Source of the DNA: Microstegium vimineum | Lineage: Eukaryota; Streptophyta; Magnoliopsida; Poales; Poaceae | Assembly: GCA_022036555.1 (NCBI GenBank) | Contig: CM039119.1 | Coordinates: forward strand, 42,597,318 to 42,661,317 | Length of the DNA stretch: 64,000 nt | Reading direction: 5' to 3' | In this document: in pieces, positions 44,627 to 56,763 of the stretch | Layout of the letters: every line of letters begins with the position of its first letter | How positions within the stretch are numbered: position 1 is the first letter of the stretch | The notes under the pieces: model-generated | The model's database searches: none | What the model saw: only the letters and a program-made list of their open reading frames with translations | Told to the model about the DNA's origin: nothing | Program-made: the position numbers and the translations under genes

Positions 44627-44923
44627 GGCCCCGTTTGCGAGAGTTCCGCTCCCTGATTCTTCAGCTCTGCTTCCTAATTCTTCGATAGAGTGATTTCTTT
44701 AGATTCCTATGAGGGAGCGGGGTGGAGAGCTCATGTGAATTGATTCTTTGCTGATCCCCACCAAAATTTAACAAGGAGAATGTGAAGCATGTTTTTTTTA
44801 GCTCTCACCTTGTAGTGTAAATAGAGAAGTGATTCTCTGCTGATGCCCACATGAATCAGTTGGCATTTTAGACGTGTGGGAGTGATTCTCTTCAGACAAA
44901 CTGAAGCTCTCCTAAACGGAGTC
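44627..44923. mobile_element. Tourist-like (PIF/Harbinger) MITE
   Basis: The left end GGCCCCGTTTGCGAGAGTTC and the right end (reverse complement GACTCCGTTTAGGAGAGCTT) match over most positions. The target duplication TTA lies at 44624-44626 and 44924-44926. The 297-bp interior contains repeated GTGATTCTCT motifs. Confidence 0.8.
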
Positions 44924-44926
44924 TTA

Positions 44927-45472
44927 GATGTGCATGTATTTACTCTGATCCACTCCAACACATATAGTTTAAGATACACACATGTGCATCCAAACAAACT
45001 CTCTTGGATCATCAATTCAAACCTGATGGTAAACTGCACGGTTCAGAAGTAACCAGCCAGCCTGATCGGAAATGGCAAATAAAAAGAAAGAAATGGCACA
45101 CTTTTTTTTCTTCCATTTTTGACATCAGAAAAAAGGTGTCTGTCACTCGAGTACTAGCAGTTATTGGTGAACATGTCGACATGTATTCCTCCAGCTGTTG
45201 GATCGGTGGCGCTCACAGTCACGCCCAACGTGCCTGCCTGCCTGTCTGACCACGTTGTTTCGAAGAGATCAGAACACAACGGTCGCTTTTCCTCGTCAGT
45301 CTCCTATATATGAACTGGATTCTTGATTCTCAGGTCCATCGATTGATTCGTCGTCGTCCTATGCTATGCACGCTCTTTTTCAACTCGGGAAGGTTGGTTC
45401 TGTCTGAAACGTGGGGATTTTGGTGAATACTCTATTCCTATGTCAAAAACATATGTGTAACACTGTCCCCGT
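44927..45472. other. Intergenic, nothing recognised
   Basis: No gene or repeat can be supported here. The stretch ends at the left terminus of the hAT element. Confidence 0.3.
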
Positions 45473-46000
45473 CAGGGTTTTCAAAACCGTTCGGTTACCG
45501 CGGTAACCGCTCGGTAACCGACAAACCGGTCGGGACCGGTTCGGTTTCGGTACCGGTTTGAATTCAAATTTCAAATTTAATTTTTTTTAAAAAACATTCT
45601 GAAAAAATTCCTAAAAATAGATCACGATTTATAGAGTCTAATGGTGTAAAAAATTTTCAAATTGGAGTTCGTTTGCTATTTTTTTGAACGTGTTTAAGTT
45701 TGAAAAAAAAGAAAAAAGAAAAAAACCGTGAAGCCCGTTAAGGGCCCAATCGCTCTTGCCGCCTCCTATTTAAAGAGCTGTGGGGGGGGGGGGGATCCCG
45801 GCCATGCCCCGAACCCTATCCGCCCCGCAGCCGCTCCAGACCGCCCGCGCGCCGCCCGGACCGCCACCGAGCCTCGGTAACCGCTCGGTCGGGGTCGGTT
45901 ACCGACCGCGCGCCACCGAGCCCTCTCCCCCGGCGGTTACCGTTTGGACAGGTCGGTTACCGACCGTTGCGTTCGGTAACCGCTCGGTTGGTCGGTAAGT
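45473..46000. repeat. hAT subterminal GGTTACCG repeats
   Basis: At least ten GGTTACCG or CGGTAACCG words cluster at 45498-45530 and 45875-45995, often next to GCTCGG or GACC. They are near-palindromic and lie beside the terminus, as expected for transposase-binding sites. A G run (45782-45794) sits between the clusters. Confidence 0.7.
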
Positions 46001-46109
46001 CCTTTTTTTTGTTTTTTTCATTTCTTTGCATTTGTAGTTGCTTTAGTTGTAGGATTTAGTTCTAATATGTAGTATTGATGGAGTATATGATGTAGAAAAT
46101 ATTTATTGT

Positions 46110-46260
46110 AAGATTTAGGTAGGATTTGACTTAGGGTTTAGGTAGGAGTTAGGTTTATTTGGTTTAGGATTTAGGATTTGCGGTAGGATTTGCTTTAGGA
46201 TGTATGTAGGATTTAGGATTTAGGATTTCATTGATATAGGATTTAGGATTTAGTACGGGT
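46110..46260. repeat. Degenerate TTTAGGA/GGATTTA repeat
   Basis: About 15 imperfect copies of a 7-bp word (TTTAGGA, with variants TTTAGGT and one TTTAGGG) occur within 150 bases of the hAT intron. They resemble the plant telomere repeat but are mostly off by one base. Confidence 0.65.
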
Positions 46261-46424
46261 CCATATTGACACATGATGTAATTCCCATGAAATATGTTAA
46301 GGTAAACAAAAGGTGCATCCTTGGAAACTATTTTTTATAATAAATATAGTACTCGCTCCGTCCTAAAGATGATATTATTCTTAAATAGTGCTGAATCAAA
46401 TAGTCTTAAATTTAGCTGAGTTTA

Positions 46425-49400
46425 TGTGACACCCTGTGTCAAGCTTGCATTAGGATCATCATTAGCCACTACGCACATCATCTCATTGCATTCATGCTTG
46501 CATATGCTATCATCTCATGTGTTTGTGTTTATGCTTTGAGACTAGAATTGAATAGGTGTTTTGTGCTTAATCTTGTGTTTAACCTGTGTAGTTAAGCCTT
46601 GCTTTGCTTAGAGTAAAAGTGTGGATTGTTTGTGTTTAGTTACCCTGCTTAGTTTTATCAAATAAAAGAAAATGGAAAAGGAAATCAGAATCGAGACAGG
46701 CCAAGTACCACCCCTCGATCTCGACCCCACCGCCCGGAAGGCTCGATGACGGACCGGGTCCGAGCGAACGACCCCAGGCCAGAGGCTCGACCGAACCTGA
46801 GGCTCGATCGACCAGTCAGTCTATCGACGCCTACCCCTCGAGTTCTAACCCTTGACGTCTACCCTCGATGACGGACTGAGGCTTGAGCGAACGACCCCGC
46901 ATAGAAGGTTCGACCGAGTCGGAGGCTCGATCAGCCAATCGACCCTACCCTCGATATCGACCCTCCCCCGCACGCTCGACCGCACGCACGTGTCGCGCAC
47001 GCCCGCGCGCACTCACCCGACCGCGGCTGAGCCGTACGTCGGAGTCATCCGCCGCGTGGCCGCCGATGCCTGACCACGGAAGTGGAACACGCCATCGCCG
47101 CCGCTTCGGCTCTGCGCCGACATCGCTGTCGCCGATCGCGCTGTCTCGCTCAAATCTGAGTTAACGGCGCTAGGACCAAGTCGGCACCGCTTTTCCGCCG
47201 TTGACGTCCTGCTTCGCCGCCGCAGACCTGCCAGCCGCCCTGCCGCGCGCCGCACCGTCGTTTCGCAATAACGTCGCCGCAGTGCCGCGTCCGATCAGCG
47301 CCCCGCCTTGTCTCTTTCGCAGTCAAGCGCGAATCCGCGCTAACGGCGCGTCGACCAAGTTCCGCTCTGTTTCGTCGCCGCAAGCATGCCAGCGCCGCTG
47401 CCACCGCCGCACATCGCGTCACGTCCCCTCTAGTAGCGCCGGTCGGCCATGACCAAGCAAGGAGGAGCGCCTATACCTCCTCCACCTCCCGCACTCGTTT
47501 GCACTCATCCGCACTCGCGCAATCGCTCGCAGTTCTCTGTTCTCGCCAGCCGAGAGCTCCAAGCCCCGCAAGCGCCCCTTCTCAAATCCGCCACCGCCCG
47601 AGTTCCTTTGCTCAATCCCTCTCGCCCTAGCTTTCGCTTTTGCCCCACACACACGCTGTTCGCCTCTTCTTCCCCAGCCGTGGACTCCAGTCACCGGAAC
47701 GTTTTCGCCATTCTTCGACTCCGAGTCGCCACCGCACCGATCAACCAGCGTTCGCCGTTCACCGTCTCGTCTTCGACGCCTCCATCTTCGTGGAAGCTTC
47801 GCCGGAGTTAACCGAGGTGAGAGCGCCGTTCCCCTAGCTTCAGTTCGACCCGTGTCGTCACAGCACCGTTGGCCGTGCGCCATTGCCGCCGCCGCCAAGC
47901 TTGCACGTGGCCAGGTTTTCTCAGAGCCTCTCTGGCTCAGCTAGCCCTCGAGCCGCACTCGCCACATCACCGCGATGCTCACGCACCACAGCGCCGAGCT
48001 TCGCTTTGCCGATGATCGCTTTGCCGATGATCGCTTGGCCGATGATCGCTTTGCCGATGATCACTTTGCCGCGTCACATCGCCGTGTTGCACCGCCACCG
48101 CACACCGTCGACCCCTCCTCACGGTCGCGCCAGTTCAACCAACACCACTAGTGGATGCGCGTACGTCATCCCGAGCCTAGCACAGCCAATCCCACCGCCG
48201 AAGACTTCACCATCGGCGAGAAAACATCGATCAGCACCGTTCTCTGTTCTGCTCGACGGTCGCTGGACCTCGAGTAATCGAGGGTCTTGCTCGACAGTCG
48301 CCTCGCAAGCCTCGACGTGCCTCGAGCCCGTGTCCGAAATGATTTCCTATTCTGTTTTCAGTTGTATGCCTTGCTTGTTGTTTTTATCTAGAGTTGGTAA
48401 AGTCTTGTTGCTAGTTTCTGTTCAGTTTAAGTTATAGCCTGTTTTGTCCTGCTAGCTAGTAGCTCGAGCCTTAGTAGCTTTGTGGTAGTTCTCTTGGGTG
48501 TATGCTTAGAATCTTTGTTAGTGTGTTAAATTCTGTTCAAGCATCATCCCTGCACCATTCAGTTATTTATTTATGCATTGCAATCATTTAGGATCCGTGG
48601 AGGAACATCAGGAGCCCACAGAGACAGAAGTCCAGGAAGTACAGGAGCTGAACGAGGAGTACCAAGAGCTCGACACTAACCTTCCTGAGTGCCCTGACCA
48701 CCAACCCTCAACCTTCTCTCAAGGCAAGCCCCGGAGCATTCTTAAGCCTCCCAGTTTTTACAACTTAATCTACTTGAGTATTTTATACTGTGATGCATTA
48801 AGTGATAGGAGTTGTTTTGAATCCCAAATTGATGCATTACCATCCTTGATATTTGTTTTACCTACCTTGTTACCCTGTTAATAATAAAGTAAAAGCAACC
48901 GCTTAGCATGCTTAGAAATAATGGTTACCTTTCTTTTATGTTTCGTATTATCCCTTGTGGGTAATACTATCACGGTTGGTTATTTTCGCTATCGTGGAAA
49001 GAACATATGGTAGTAATGAAATACGGTCAACTGGAAGGCAAGTGCACCAAGTGGTTTAGACTTGGGGGCAGTCCGTCCGTTGGATCGTGTAGGTTTGTAC
49101 ACGATGTTGGCCTTCTTACATCTTTGAATGCGCCCTTTCACATAGGGGCCGTCGGGAGTGTCGACCCCGAAGCCGAGTAAACACTGTCCGGGCCAGAGCT
49201 CGCTCTGCTGTGAGCACCCCTCTAGACTGTAGGCATGATCTGCCCCGTGGTGGCCATCTATTTTCTACAATTGGGGTGGACCAATGCAAGCCCGCGTCGA
49301 TTACCACCTGGACTTTGTTGAGCGGTAACCTAATGCTGACCCGACGGGGTAAAGCATGGGCGTGTGTTAAAGGTAATCTTACCAGCTGGTGTATATCGAT

Positions 49401-50203
49401 TCGAATTGCCGCCCCCCACTGGATATGGGGGATTATGCTGAGCTTCACCACGGTATAACTCCATGTGACATCTTAATGGTTCTATTAAAATGTTGATGAA
49501 GGAACTGGATACATGTTAATATATTGTTTGAGTAGTATCAAGTGTGTGCTCTAGTGTAGATGCAATAACCTAGAAATAATTAGTAGGATAAAAGATGACT
49601 GCTCACGGCATCATTAAAGTGAACTCCTTAAGTTAAGCATTTCCGCAAAGTAAAGCTTACCCAACTCCAGATACAGCCATGCATATCCTTGGAGTCCTTA
49701 TTTTCAGTTAGACGGGTAAGTCTAGCTGAGTACATTCCCGTACTCAGGGTTTATCCCGTTTGTTGCAGATGGCCGAGTATACTTCGGCTATTGTAAGCAC
49801 TGTCTCTATCCTATGGAAGGAGAAGAGGAGTAGGCCTTGGGCAAGGTCTTCTACAAGCTCATCTTTTGCTGTTGTCGGACCTAACGTTGTGGAGACCCCT
49901 GTCTTTTGAAAACTTCAAGTTCAGTTTCAAACAATGTTTTATTTGGCCGCAAGTGTTGTGGCGTAAGTACTACTTTTATTTGGAGCAAAGTGTTGTAATA
50001 ACCTTATTTCGTACTTTAAGTATTTCTGTTTGATTTGTGGCTCGTTCGAATGTGTATCCCTGAATGTACGCGATCCTGAGTTGATGTAAGAAATCCTTCG
50101 AGATTTCCGGACTACCGGGATTATATGGGCTCAAGTGTTGTAAGTGGTAGCAAATCAGCTACATTAGCACTTGATCTCTTATAATTTGGGCGGTTCCGTC
50201 ACA
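46425..50203 (+). repeat. Tekay 5' LTR (3779 bp)
   Basis: Ends TGTGAC and GTCACA are inverted. The interior is GC-rich from about 46700 to 48330, with several long accidental frames that are shared by both LTRs and not recognised as proteins. A 15-bp minisatellite lies at 48001-48070. Confidence 0.95.
48001..48070. repeat. 15-bp minisatellite in 5' LTR
   Basis: Almost five head-to-tail copies of TCGCTTTGCCGATGA, with single-base variants. The same array, with the same variants, is in the 3' LTR at 58339-58408. Confidence 0.9.
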
Positions 50204-50205
50204 GC

Positions 50206-50217
50206 TGGTATCAGAGC
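50206..50217 (+). other. Tekay primer-binding site (tRNA-iMet)
   Basis: TGGTATCAGAGC starts two bases after the 5' LTR and is complementary to the 3' end of initiator methionine tRNA, the usual primer of chromoviruses and copia elements. Confidence 0.9.
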
Positions 50218-50946
50218 ATTGTTCAGGTATCCACATTCGTTTGAGCAACTTTTTCAACTAAACTGGTATTTTCAAAACTATTTTTATAAACTACTTTCGA
50301 AACTTGGGTGCCAGAGTCTAGTCCTTAAGCCCTATACTAGGAAATCAGGTGGCTTAGTTATACTAACTTGGTTCCGAGTTTTGCTCATGCTGGATCCTTG
50401 TAATTGCCGGGATATCATTCTTGGGAAGAATGATACTAGGTTCGAAAACTTGCATTAAAACTATTTGTGAGATGTGAGAGTAGACCTTCCAACCGTTGGT
50501 CAAGGGAAGTGATATCTTGTTACTTAAGGATATGCGAGCTTCCACGCAGACATATCTGAGAAGTATGAAATGTTGGGTGGGTTTTCCGAGCTTGGTGCAT
50601 AAGGTTTTGGTATCTAACTGGTATGTACTTGGTGCATATCAGGAAGTGCCCGGTGATTTTTCTGCATTGGGTTTTGTTCTTTTGGGCTGAAATGAATTTT
50701 CTGCAGGTACACTAACTACGCAACCGTGTAGAACGAATAACTGCGTAATGAGAGATCGTCTTGCCACCGACTAGAACGTTAGGACTTACGAGTCATTCTA
50801 GTTGAGTGAGAACGTAGTCACGATCATGCATCATGTTTATATTCTTGTATCATGTCATCCCTCCCCTTAAATTGTAATCATCCCCTTTTTATAAAAATGA
50901 CCAACTTATACCTGTCTCACGAGAGTCAAAACCCCTTTTTCTTCAG
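50218..50946. other. Tekay untranslated leader
   Basis: No reading frame of note. The leader ends in a pyrimidine tract and CAG immediately before the first ATG, like a splice acceptor (CCCCTTTTTCTTCAG|ATG). Confidence 0.5.
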
Positions 50947-51981
50947 ATGCCTCATACCCATCTGACCGCCAGGAAAGCAACCGGAGGAGCAGGAGTCCCT
51001 CGTCACCCTTTGGCAAGGAAGATGACCAGGGGAAAGTTTTTGACATACTTTGGGCTGCCAACTATCCTTTGGCGAGTTTTGCACGCCATTGGGTATTCTG
51101 AGGGCAGTGAACCCAAGTACTCTTGGCAGAAGCAGCAGTATGGTCAAGATTCGTTGGTCCAGGTTGAGGTCAGAGTAAAAACTTTGGAAGGAAGGCCCGA
51201 CTGGTCAGGATGGACGATTGTTACCAAGGGAGCTTGTGCTAAGGATGGAGCCAACAGGGCAGCATACCTGGTGCTAAAGGACATCATCGCTCGTTTTCCA
51301 GCAGATCTTGCAGATGCATGGCCAGGAGTGTTCCCACGTGGATCAGCTTTTCCTGTGAATTGGATGCAGACTGAGGAGACAGCTCTGACAGGAGGTGAAG
51401 AGGAGCTTTTCTTTTGTGAGACCCCAGCCATGGGTGCCACTGGAGCTCTTCTAAGAACTTGTGAGAGTTTGGAGCGCAGTCTGGCAGATGTTGCAGGAAT
51501 CCACAGCGCCACGATGGAAAGCAAACGCCAGTTGCAGCAAGAGTTCGAGTCAGCAGTCGAGACCCTTCAGGCAGAGTTAGCTCAGATGACTCTGGAACGC
51601 AATCAGGCTCAGGCTAAGTTGGAGGAGGAGATCACCGCTCGTGTGGTCAGCGAGCAGTTGCTTCTCGATGCCACCAACTCCAGGAATGAAGCTTGGACCG
51701 AGTCAGAAGACCTGCAGGCTAGAGTTGCAGAGTTGGAGGGAACCCTCAATGGACAGCAGGAGTACATCAACAACCTGCACAAGGCTTTCCACGCCCTCCA
51801 TCAGCAGTAGGCAGCAGCAGCAGCTGAAGTCGCCGAAGCACCTGTACCTGAAGAGCCAGAGCCACAGGATGGAGTGATCCTTGGTCCTGACTCACCGAAC
51901 GAGGACTTCGCCGACGAGCCCTTCTACGATGACAACCTCGACGACAACATCGGAGAGCACAACTACTCCGACGGTTTCTGA
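50947..51981 (+). pseudogene. Extra ORF of the Tekay element: RNA-binding-like domain, coiled coil, acidic tail
   Basis: The frame from ATG 50947 runs to a TAG at 51808-51810, then stays open to 51981. The TAG sits in a run of CAG codons, so one base change probably shortened a 344-residue protein to 287. Residues about 25-118 form a compact domain with FLTYFGLPTILWRVLHAIGY, a strand-like VQVEVRVK, a WSGW segment and a helix GANRAAYLVLKDIIARF; that arrangement resembles, by eye only, a double-stranded-RNA-binding fold. Residues about 165-287 are a long coiled coil rich in Glu/Gln. The lost tail is acidic (DDNLDDNIGEHNYSDGF). Its codons are well used and the frame is long, so selection kept it until recently. 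It is not Gag, Pol or an envelope protein; the role is unknown. Confidence 0.7.
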
Positions 51982-52288
51982 GCGCTAGTTTAGGAGTTGA
52001 TCTTCCGCGCAAGGAGCTTTTGTATCTTGGTGTTGTTTAAGACTCTGTTAGATTTGGATCTTCGTTATGTGTAAGCCAAATATGGAATTTAAGTCCAGGC
52101 GTTGTTCTGGCGACAAATTTGGAATGTTATTTGTATGTTTATGATGAGCAATTAATTCTGTGATGTTATGTGGAAAGATGAATAACTATATCTGGTTGTG
52201 TGCTTAATGTTACATTTTGTACAACACAGTATTTATTCATCATTCAATATATCATCATCTGATTGTTGCTTGTTAATGGGCTATACAG

Positions 52289-55200
52289 ATGACGGCTAAC
52301 ACTCGTCGCACCAACCGGGGTGATGGAGAGGCATCCCAGAGAGAGGACTTGCCACCACCACCACCACCTGCAATGACACCGAAAGCGTTCTTTGGCCAGT
52401 TCTTGGGTAGCCAAAGAAGTGTCGAAGAGATGCAGCGGCAGATGAATGAAACTCTGCGCAACATCGCTGCCAACACAGCTCAGCAGCACAGACAACAGCA
52501 GGGGGCCGCACCTAACCAGTACAGTTCTTATAGGGATTTTATGGACACTCGCCCTCTTATCTTCAAGGAAGCTTCTGAACCGCTGGAGGCAGATGAGTGG
52601 CTGCACTCCATGACACAGAAGTTTAGGCTTCTACGTCTAACGGAGGAGTTGAAGGCGGAATATGCCGCGCACAGGCTGGAAGGACTAGCGAGTATCTGGT
52701 GGTCCCAGTACCGTGATAATCTACCTGCCGGTACGGCAGCTACGTGGGAGTTGTTCTCCATAGCTATGCGCCGTCACTACATCCCAGACGGTGTGATGGA
52801 GATGAAGCTTACCGAGTTCATGAGGCTGTCCCAAGGGACCAGAACAGTGACAGAGTACCTCAGCAGTTTCAACAAGTTAGCTCGCTATGCCAGTGACTTT
52901 GTCAACACGGACGCCAAGAAGATCGCTAGCTTCAAGAGGGGTATGAACGCCGCTCTTTTGTCCAAGATGGGAAACAGTCACCGCATCACCTTCACTGACT
53001 TCATCAGCGACTGCTTGAATCAAGAGACCAATGACAACAGGTTGTTTGCAGAAACGCGTCGTCGCATCCCAGAAGGAGGATCTCACCAGAGTAGAGGTCC
53101 CAGTGCTTCAAGGCCAGTGTTTCGTCCACCACAAGTTGGTGCACGTTTCCGACCACCTCAAGGGAAGATGACCAATGCTCGTGCTCGTCCCGCATATCAG
53201 AGACCCTTCACTGTACCTCTGCAGCAAAATAAGGGCAAAGCCGCAGCACCTGCAGCTGGAAGTCAAAAGACGCCATCTGTGGTAGGACTGTGCTTCAATT
53301 GCGGACAAACAGGTCACCTATCTCGCTTCTGTACGAAGCCCAGAAGGCAGTTCAGCTATCCTCAGCAGCCTCGCACAGGAAATGTTCATCATACAACCTT
53401 GGAGGAAGTACCAGAAGGTGAGCCCGTCATGGCTGGTACGTTTCTTGTTAATCAATGTCCTGCAGTTATCTTGTTTGATTCTGGAGCATCGCATTCTTTC
53501 GTTAGTGGGAACTTCGTGTTGCGGAGTCAACAGAAGGTGGTAGATTTGGAAAAGGAGTATCAGATTAGTGCAGCGGGAGCTGTACTATATACTCGTAAGA
53601 TGGTAAAGGATGTAGAAATTACCATGGGGACGGCATCAATACATGTCAACCTCATCGTAATACTTGAGCTAGGTCTAGATGTAATCCTTGGTATGGAATG
53701 GATGAGAGCTTGGAAAGTGCATCTAGATATCGCCCAACGAGCAGTATCTATCACCAACCCACGGAATGGAGTTACCTTTGGAATCTTCTTACCTAAGAAC
53801 CCAAATCAGCTTGGAGTTATGTTTGCTATCACTGCAGAGTTGTTGGATAAGATTCCTGTAGTGTGTGAGTTTCCAGATGTGTTTCCTGATGATCTTCTAG
53901 GGTTACCTCCAGATCGAGATGTCGAGTTTGCTATAGAGCTAACTCCAGGAACAACACATATATCCAGGAGACCATATAGGATGCCACCCAATGAGTTAGC
54001 CGAACTCAAGAAACAACTCCAGGAGTTGCTGGAAAAAGGTTTGATCCGACCGAGTTGTTCACCTTGGGGATGTCCCGCCATCTTTGTGAAGAAGAAGGAT
54101 AAAACCTTAAGGATGTGCGTGGATTATCGCCCTCTCAATGCAGTTACCATCAAAAACAAATATCCGTTGCCGTGGATTGATTTGTTGTTTGATCAGTTGT
54201 CTAAAGCTAAAGTGTTCTCCAAGATAGATCTACGATCTGGTTATCATCAGATTAAGATCAGAAAAGAAGATGTGCCCAAAACCGCTTTCTCCACAAGATA
54301 CAGTCTCTTTGAATATCTAGTGTTGTCTTTTGGATTGACAAATGCGCCTGCGCATTTCATGTACTTGATGAACTCCGTGTTCATGCAAGAGTTGGATAAG
54401 TTCGTGGTAGTTTTCATCGACGACATCCTGGTTTATTCGGAGAATGAGAAGGATCACGCAGAACACCTGCGAGTAGTGCTGAAACGGTTAAGAGAGCATA
54501 AGATTTATGCCAAGTTTAGCAAGTGTGAGTTTTGGTTGACCAAAGTACCTTTTCTGGGTCATATCTTATCAGCTGAGGGTATCTCAGTGGATCCCTCCAA
54601 GGTGCAAGAAGTTATGAATTGGAAAGCACCCGTTAACGTGCATGAGGTTCGCAGCTTTTTAGGATTGGCCGGATACTACCGTCGTTTTATCCCGGACTTT
54701 TCCAAGATAGCTAAACCTATGACAAGGTTAACACAGAAAAACAAGAAGTTTGAATGGAGTGCAGATTGTGAAACAGCTTTCCGTACCTTGCGGACACTGT
54801 TGACGACTGCACCAGTTTTAGCACAACCAAATTTGGAGGAACCTTTTGATGTGTTTTGTGATGCATCAACAATTGGATTAGGATGTGTGCTAATGCAGAA
54901 TGGAAGAGTCATTGCATATGCCTCACGACAACTCTGATCTCATGAAGAGAGTTACCCAACACATGACTTGGAGTTAGCAGCAGTTGTGCATGCTTTGAAG
55001 ATATGGAGGCATTACTTGATGGGTAATCTGTGCCACATCTTCACGGATCATAAAAGTTTGAAGTACTTGTTTACCCAGTCTGAATTGAATATGAGGCAGA
55101 GAAGATGGTTGGAGCTAATCAAGGATTATAACTTGGAAGTGCATTATCATCCTGGAAAAGCAAATGTTGTAGCAGATGCTTTGAGCCACAAATCTCATTG

Positions 55201-56721
55201 CAACTTGTTGCAACCCTTGTTAGAAGATGGTTTTGATCTAATGCACCCTTCGGTCATAAATAATATTGTTATCCAGTGCACCTTGGATAGTGATATTATT
55301 GAAGGACAGAAATCGGATGAAGAGCTTGTGCAAATCAAACAAAGGTTGGAAACCAGTGAATCTCTGAATTTCAAAGTGGATCAGAAAGGAGTCCTATGGT
55401 TCAATCAGCGTTTGGTAGTACCTAAGGATCAAGTTTTGAGAGAAAGTATTCTCAATGAAGCACACAACTCAAAGTTATCGATCCACCCTGGTAGCAGTAA
55501 GATGTATCAAGACCTGAGGACAAGGTTTTGGTGGTCTAAGATGAAGTTGGACATCGCAGAATATGTCGCAAAGTGTGATACGTGTTGTCGCATCAAGGCA
55601 GTGCACATGAAACCTGCCGGGTTGTTACAACCTCTTTCTATACCTGAGTGGAAGTGGGAAGATATCAGTATGGATTTTATCACAGGTTTGCCTGCTACTC
55701 AGAAAGGAAACGACTCGATATGGGTTATCGTTGATCGGTTAACAAAAGTCGCTCACTTCATACCAGTCAAAGTTACACATCGACCACATCAGTATGCAGA
55801 GCTATATGTTCAGAATATCTTAAGGTTGCATGGTATTCCTAAGACCATCGTATCCGACAGAGGATCACAGTTCATCGCTCGTTTTTGGGAGCAGTTACAT
55901 AAGGAGTTGGGAACAAAGTTGATTCGAAGTTCCGCTTATCACCCTCAGACAGATGGACAAACGGAACGAGTGAATCAAGTGTTGGAAGACATGTTGAGAG
56001 CATGTGTTTTATCAGCAGAAGGATCATGGGAGAAATGGTTACCTTTGGCTGAGTTTTCTTATAACAACAGTTACCAAGAAAGCATTAAGATGGCACCGTT
56101 CGACGCTTTGTATGGACGCAAGTGTAGAACCCCTGTAAATTGGATTGAATCAGGAGATAAGGGATTCTTTGGTACGGACTATGTGAAGGAGGCAGAAGAA
56201 ATAGTCTGCACGGTTCAACAACATATCAAGGCAGCTCAATCTCGACAGAAAGGTTATGCAGATCAAAGAAGGAGACCTTTGGAGTTTCAAGTTGGTGATT
56301 ATGTGTATCTTAAGGTATCACCAATGAGAGGCGTTCGTCGCTTTGGAGTTAAGAAGAAGTTAGCGCCCCGATATGTTGGACCTTATCAGATCATCGCAAG
56401 GAAAGGTAAAGTGGCTTATCAAGTACAGTTACCCCAGAGATGAGTTCTATCTTTCCAGTGTTCCATGTATCTCAGTTCAAGAAGTGTCTTCGAGTTCCAG
56501 AAGAGGAATCTGTTCCAAGTTCAGACATCGTGATCAGCTCAGACTTGGAATACATCGAAGAACCAGAAAGGATCTTGGACACAAAGACGAGAGTCACCAG
56601 GAATCGAGAAGTAAAGGCGTTCAAGGTTCTTTGGAGTCATCATGGTCCCCATGATGCAACCTGGGAGACCGAAGCCTACCTAATCGCAAACTACCCCGTC
56701 TTTTATAATAAATGGTACTAA
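52289..56721 (+). pseudogene. Tekay gag-pol polyprotein with chromodomain, one stop and one frameshift
   Basis: A single long frame from ATG 52289. Gag capsid is followed by the zinc knuckle CFNCGQTGHLSRFC (about residue 335), protease FDSGASHSF (about 395), RT with the FIDD catalytic box (about 711) and LRMCVDYRPLN, then RNase H, cut by TGA at 54935-54937 where SRQL(R)SHEESYP is expected. It reopens through RNase H (FTDHKSL), the integrase HHCC zinc region (HPGSSKMYQDLRTRFWW, CDTC), and the DDE core (MDFITGLP, VSDRGSQF, with Glu in QVLEDML). A frameshift near 56437-56442 precedes HVSQFKKCL and the chromodomain (EYIEEPERILD ... WSHHGPHDATWE), which guides integration by binding histone marks in related elements. 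Other motifs look intact, so the element died or was inserted recently. Confidence 0.93.
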
Positions 56722-56749
56722 AACTCAAATCTCGGGACGAGATTTCGTT

Positions 56750-56763
56750 AAGGGGGGAAGGGC
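56750..56763 (+). other. Tekay polypurine tract
   Basis: AAGGGGGGAAGGGC directly precedes the 3' LTR and would prime plus-strand DNA synthesis. Confidence 0.85.

Noticed and set aside
46350..46419. Left half of a Stowaway MITE (ACTCGCTCCGTCC) next to the Tekay insertion
   Set aside because: The matching right half is not seen after 60545, so the resemblance may be chance.
47449..47811. Proline-rich open frame, present twice (also 57787-58149)
   Set aside because: It lies inside both Tekay LTRs, overlaps other equally long frames on the opposite strand, and shows no known domain; it is GC-rich LTR sequence.
47883..48437. 184-codon frame in the LTR with ALPMIALPMIAWPM repeats (copy at 58221)
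   Set aside because: The repeat is only the translation of the 15-bp minisatellite TCGCTTTGCCGATGA; there is no sign of a protein gene.
51767..52606. Minus-strand frames opposite the accessory ORF and gag
   Set aside because: They mirror plus-strand coding sequence and contain no motif.
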